A stretch of DNA of 6,691 nt from Bacteroidales bacterium UBA6408. GTDB lineage: Bacteria > Bacteroidota > Bacteroidia > Bacteroidales > UBA932. Made by a program: the position numbers and the translations under genes. How positions within the stretch are numbered: the stretch's first letter is position 1; each line of letters starts with the position of its first letter. The notes under the pieces were generated by a model. The model worked only from the letters and a program-made list of their open reading frames with translations. It did not search any database and was not told where the DNA came from. Location: contig DJPQ01000058.1 of the NCBI GenBank assembly GCA_002439805.1, positions 4,857-11,547 on the forward strand, read 5' to 3'. Positions 5,976 to 6,691 of this stretch are shown piece after piece.

Positions 5976-6691
5976 TCAGAAATTCACCTCATCCATCCGG
6001 TGGAGGCTGTGCCCCTTAATCTGCACCACAATCAGATGCAGCGCGGCCTTTCCGGCGAGAACCCTGACCGCCTTTCCCTCGCCGTAGCCTCTTATCTGCT
6101 CCACGGCCTCGTCCCACTGCTTCAATGCAGCCTCCTCGGTCGCGTCCGGCTTGAGGTACTTCAGCTCGACGATGTAGGCGTGGGCCGTCGTGGCGCAGCG
6201 GTGGAAGTCCGGCATGAGGAAGAAGTCGCAGTAGCCGTGGTTGAGTTCGACCTCCGGATTTGTCAGGTAGTAGGGGTTGAGACTGAAATAGGCCGTCATG
6301 AAGCCCTGGATGTTCCTCTCTCCCTCGATGAGGCTGCGGACAGATGTCGTGTCATGGTACTGCTGACAGATGTATTCCATCATCGGACGCCAGTCGCCGT
6401 CGAGGGCCGCGGAGTCGAAGGTCTCGGACAGTTTTGACATATTGACCTGAAGTATCTTATTGTATTCAATCACGAGGTATTCGTAGAACTGTCTGCGGAC
6501 GTTGTTGTTCGGAATGCTAAGGATTGTGTTCACTCCGCGTGTGCCGCTGATGGTGAGCAAACCGTAGTAGTAGAGCAGGCTCTTGAACATGTCCGGCTCA
6601 ATCAGGCGGTGCGCAGGGAACGACGGCTGCACCTCTCCGAGAGTGAATCCGTTCTGCGCCACCTCCAGAAGCACGCTCTTGCGGTCTCCGT
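5976..6691 (-). CDS. AAA-ATPase-like protein with PD-(D/E)XK nuclease-type domain, C-terminal part
   Basis: The frame is open through the right window edge, so only about the last 238 residues are seen. A GTG at 6674 is inside the gene rather than its start. Numbering from that GTG, SLLYYYGLLTI (32-42) and the LSIPNNNVRRQFYEYL stretch (52-67) are hallmark segments of the AAA-ATPase-like family (PF09820) that joins a C-terminal PDDEXK_9 domain (PF08011). The nuclease-fold residues are visible as E142, D150 in HGYCDFF, and E170-x-K172 in IVELKYLK. The Walker motifs lie outside the window. Family members are common and often multi-copy in Bacteroidota, and their cellular role is not established; mobile-element or defence roles have been suggested by the domain type only. 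The stop lies 5 bases before the reductase ATG. Confidence 0.85.
   Translation of the reverse strand, partial: GDRKSVLLEVAQNGFTLGEVQPSFPAHRLIEPDMFKSLLYYYGLLTISGTRGVNTILSIPNNNVRRQFYEYLVIEYNKILQVNMSKLSETFDSAALDGDWRPMMEYICQQYHDTTSVRSLIEGERNIQGFMTAYFSLNPYYLTNPEVELNHGYCDFFLMPDFHRCATTAHAYIVELKYLKPDATEEAALKQWDEAVEQIRGYGEGKAVRVLAGKAALHLIVVQIKGHSLHRMDEVNF

Overview
The window looks like a piece of a GC-rich Bacteroidota chromosome, most likely order Bacteroidales. Three things suggest this. The clearest promoter matches the Bacteroidota -7 consensus TAnnTTTG. Most starts lack a Shine-Dalgarno sequence and follow short AT-rich leaders. The protein families (large class I mannose-6-phosphate-isomerase-like fusion, AAA-ATPase-like/PD-(D/E)XK protein, COG2407-type isomerase) are typical of that phylum. 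Genus and species cannot be named from the sequence. All six genes lie on the minus strand, so transcription runs from high to low coordinates.

Right-hand block (6691 to 5116): the C-terminal part of an AAA-ATPase-like protein with a PD-(D/E)XK nuclease-type domain runs off the window edge. It is followed after only 5 bases by a complete aldo/keto reductase with an intact catalytic tetrad. A 21-bp, nearly perfect inverted repeat at 5052-5101 closes this block.

Regulatory gap (5115 to 4941): after the hairpin come a small perfect inverted repeat, an imperfect 10-bp direct repeat and a TAATTTTG -7 element. Together they look like the promoter and possible operator of the next operon.

Left-hand block (4940 to 1): a probable sugar-catabolic operon in the order MFS transporter, L-fucose/L-arabinose-isomerase-family protein, class I mannose-6-phosphate-isomerase-like protein with an extra N-terminal domain, and a ROK-type sugar kinase cut off by the window edge. 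The implied route is uptake of a free sugar, aldose-ketose isomerisation, ATP-dependent phosphorylation and phospho-sugar isomerisation into glycolysis. The sugar is not identifiable here. The order of the phosphorylation and isomerisation steps is inference. No glycosidase, SusC/SusD pair or regulator gene lies in the window.

The most unusual points are the isomerase fused to what looks like a kinase-fold domain with a ruined P-loop, and a 17-bp AT-rich tandem repeat in the 143-bp gap in front of that gene. No RNA gene, CRISPR array, insertion sequence or replication origin was seen.
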